This document shows, one piece after another, positions 63,234 through 64,000 of a DNA stretch of 64,000 bases. The translations under genes and the position numbers were made by a program. The notes under the pieces are model-generated. The model ran no database searches. It saw only the letters and a program-made list of their open reading frames with translations, and was not told where the DNA came from. Position 1 is the stretch's first letter; every line of letters begins with the position of its first letter. The stretch is from Haemonchus contortus (taxonomy: Eukaryota; Nematoda; Chromadorea; Rhabditida; Trichostrongylidae): positions 33,035,831-33,099,830 of the forward strand of contig LS997567.1 in the NCBI GenBank assembly GCA_000469685.2, given 5' to 3'.

Positions 63234-63238
63234 GGTGG

Positions 63239-63610
63239 CAGGATCGGGCCACAGGGCAGGGTTTGCGCCAAAATTGTCAATTTGGCCCTAGGGCGTCCAA
63301 AGTTTGCAGGAGTATAGACAGCAGGATGGGAACACATATAGTAGGTGGGAGGACCTGACCCCGCCCATGAAGGCGAGGTGTGCGCGAAGGCCCTAGGGCG
63401 CTCGAACTTGGTAGCAGGACAGGCGGCAGTATGTGAACACTTATGGTGGATAGTAGGACCGGACTCCGCCCACTAGGGGTCGGGGTTTGTGCAAAATAAA
63501 TGTCAGGGCGAAAATCTGTAACTCCTGATCCCACGGACTTGGAGAGCAAAATCAATAGGAGTAGAGGGGGCAGGATAGGAACACTGACGATAGAGGAGGC
63601 CTTAGAGAAC
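63239..63610. repeat. GC-box minisatellite, continuation of 56755-57190
   Basis: Units with 'gcaggatgggaacacatata', 'gaccccgcccatgaaggcg', 'actccgcccactaggggtcg' and 'tgtaactcctgatccc' at about 115-120-bp spacing. Resumes the array interrupted by the BEL element. Confidence 0.75.
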
Positions 63611-64000
63611 AAGATCCATTCACCAATTGAATCTTAGCGCCTTTGTTATTTACGACCTAGCTTTGATTCTTTGATATGTTTCATTCGACAAGAAGGGTAA
63701 GTGCACTGATAGGGACTCATTATGAAATTTGGTTCACTTCTTGCTTACGACCGCTACCCAGCGAAGTTTGCGATTCAGTGAAGGATCATGATTTCTCTCT
63801 GCTTTGATATGATTCATGACAGAACTTATCCGACCCTTAACGATCTTGGATTCCCATTTAATGATATATCCGTAGTGAAAAGGAGCCACATTCATAAAGA
63901 CTTCGATGATGGTATTATTATGACTCGACAACATTTGTGAGTACCATTCAAGGTCTCAAATGCCTATCAGTCAAATCTTCAATGAGCCATTATTTTTAAC
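63611..64000. other. No recognised gene
   Basis: A minus frame 63734-63934 (66 codons; NNTIIEVFMNVAPFHYGYII) is protein-like but unassignable and could be an exon or part of an element that leaves the window. Confidence 0.35.

Overview
This window looks like gene-poor, transposon-saturated nuclear DNA of an animal, most probably a parasitic nematode of the strongylid/hookworm type. That placement is an inference. It rests on very short GT-AG introns (about 36-60 bases) in the one believable spliced gene, and on a transposon mix familiar from such genomes: RTE-type LINEs, mariner, Tc1, Merlin, piggyBac-like, Penelope-like, BEL/Pao and Ty3/gypsy elements. No prokaryotic operon, rRNA gene, CRISPR array or convincing ordinary tRNA gene is visible.

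Layout, left part. 1-3.96 kb: decayed Ty3/gypsy element with a 752-bp mariner element inside its integrase. 4.46-5.87 kb: TTAA-flanked piggyBac-like element filled with GC-box minisatellite. 6.48-8.06 kb: Tc1 copy 1. 8.5-10.8 kb: long direct and inverted repeats. 13.05-15.21 kb: a mariner inside an older mariner. 15.7-16.0 kb: possible host exons. 16.2-18.0 kb: palindromic foldback elements. 18.4-19.6 kb: GC-box repeats. 19.8-20.5 kb: TTAA MITE copy A. About 21 kb: tRNA-derived SINE. 21.45-23.04 kb: Tc1 copy 2. 23.04-24.83 kb: Merlin element with long terminal inverted repeats.

Middle. 26.15-30.11 kb: full-length RTE LINE with a 13-bp target-site duplication, interrupted by MITE copy B, which holds an 89-bp-arm hairpin. 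30.30-32.45 kb: a second, 5'-truncated RTE copy in opposite orientation with its reading frame intact and its own 13-bp duplication. 32.95-33.19 kb: palindrome. 33.76-36.80 kb: about 3 kb (TATG)n satellite, continuing in degenerate form to 37.09 kb. 37.7-40.2 kb: Penelope-like fragments on both strands (reverse transcriptase minus, GIY-YIG endonuclease plus, hammerhead-like core). 40.46-42.57 kb: minus-strand gene of at least 12 exons, rich in Pro/Ser/Thr, not recognised; it is the best host-gene candidate.

Right part. 42.96-43.20 kb: a 5'-end-only RTE fragment. 44-45.1 kb: decayed LINE endonuclease. 45.25-47.73 kb: LTR element with short LTRs and no reverse transcriptase, inserted with a 5-bp duplication into a second Penelope fragment. 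48.77-50.12 kb: piggyBac remnant with its cysteine-rich C-terminus. 50.6-51.1 kb: GC-box minisatellite. 52.2-53.95 kb: decayed LINE reverse transcriptase followed by MITE copy C. 56.0-56.7 kb: 3' end of another LINE with a (TA)n tail. 57.195-63.233 kb: complete BEL/Pao element with 224-bp LTRs, a GGTGG duplication and a tRNA-Gly-type primer-binding site, but with four coding lesions.

The relationships are mostly nested insertions rather than cooperating genes. Target-site duplications allow several steps to be ordered: mariner after gypsy, inner mariner after outer mariner, MITE B after RTE copy 1, the LTR element after Penelope fragment 2, and BEL after the GC-box minisatellite. I found no confident evidence of a wholly new functional system. 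The most unusual items are the RTE copy with an open frame, the MITE hairpin, the dispersed GC-box minisatellite cassette and the unidentified spliced gene.
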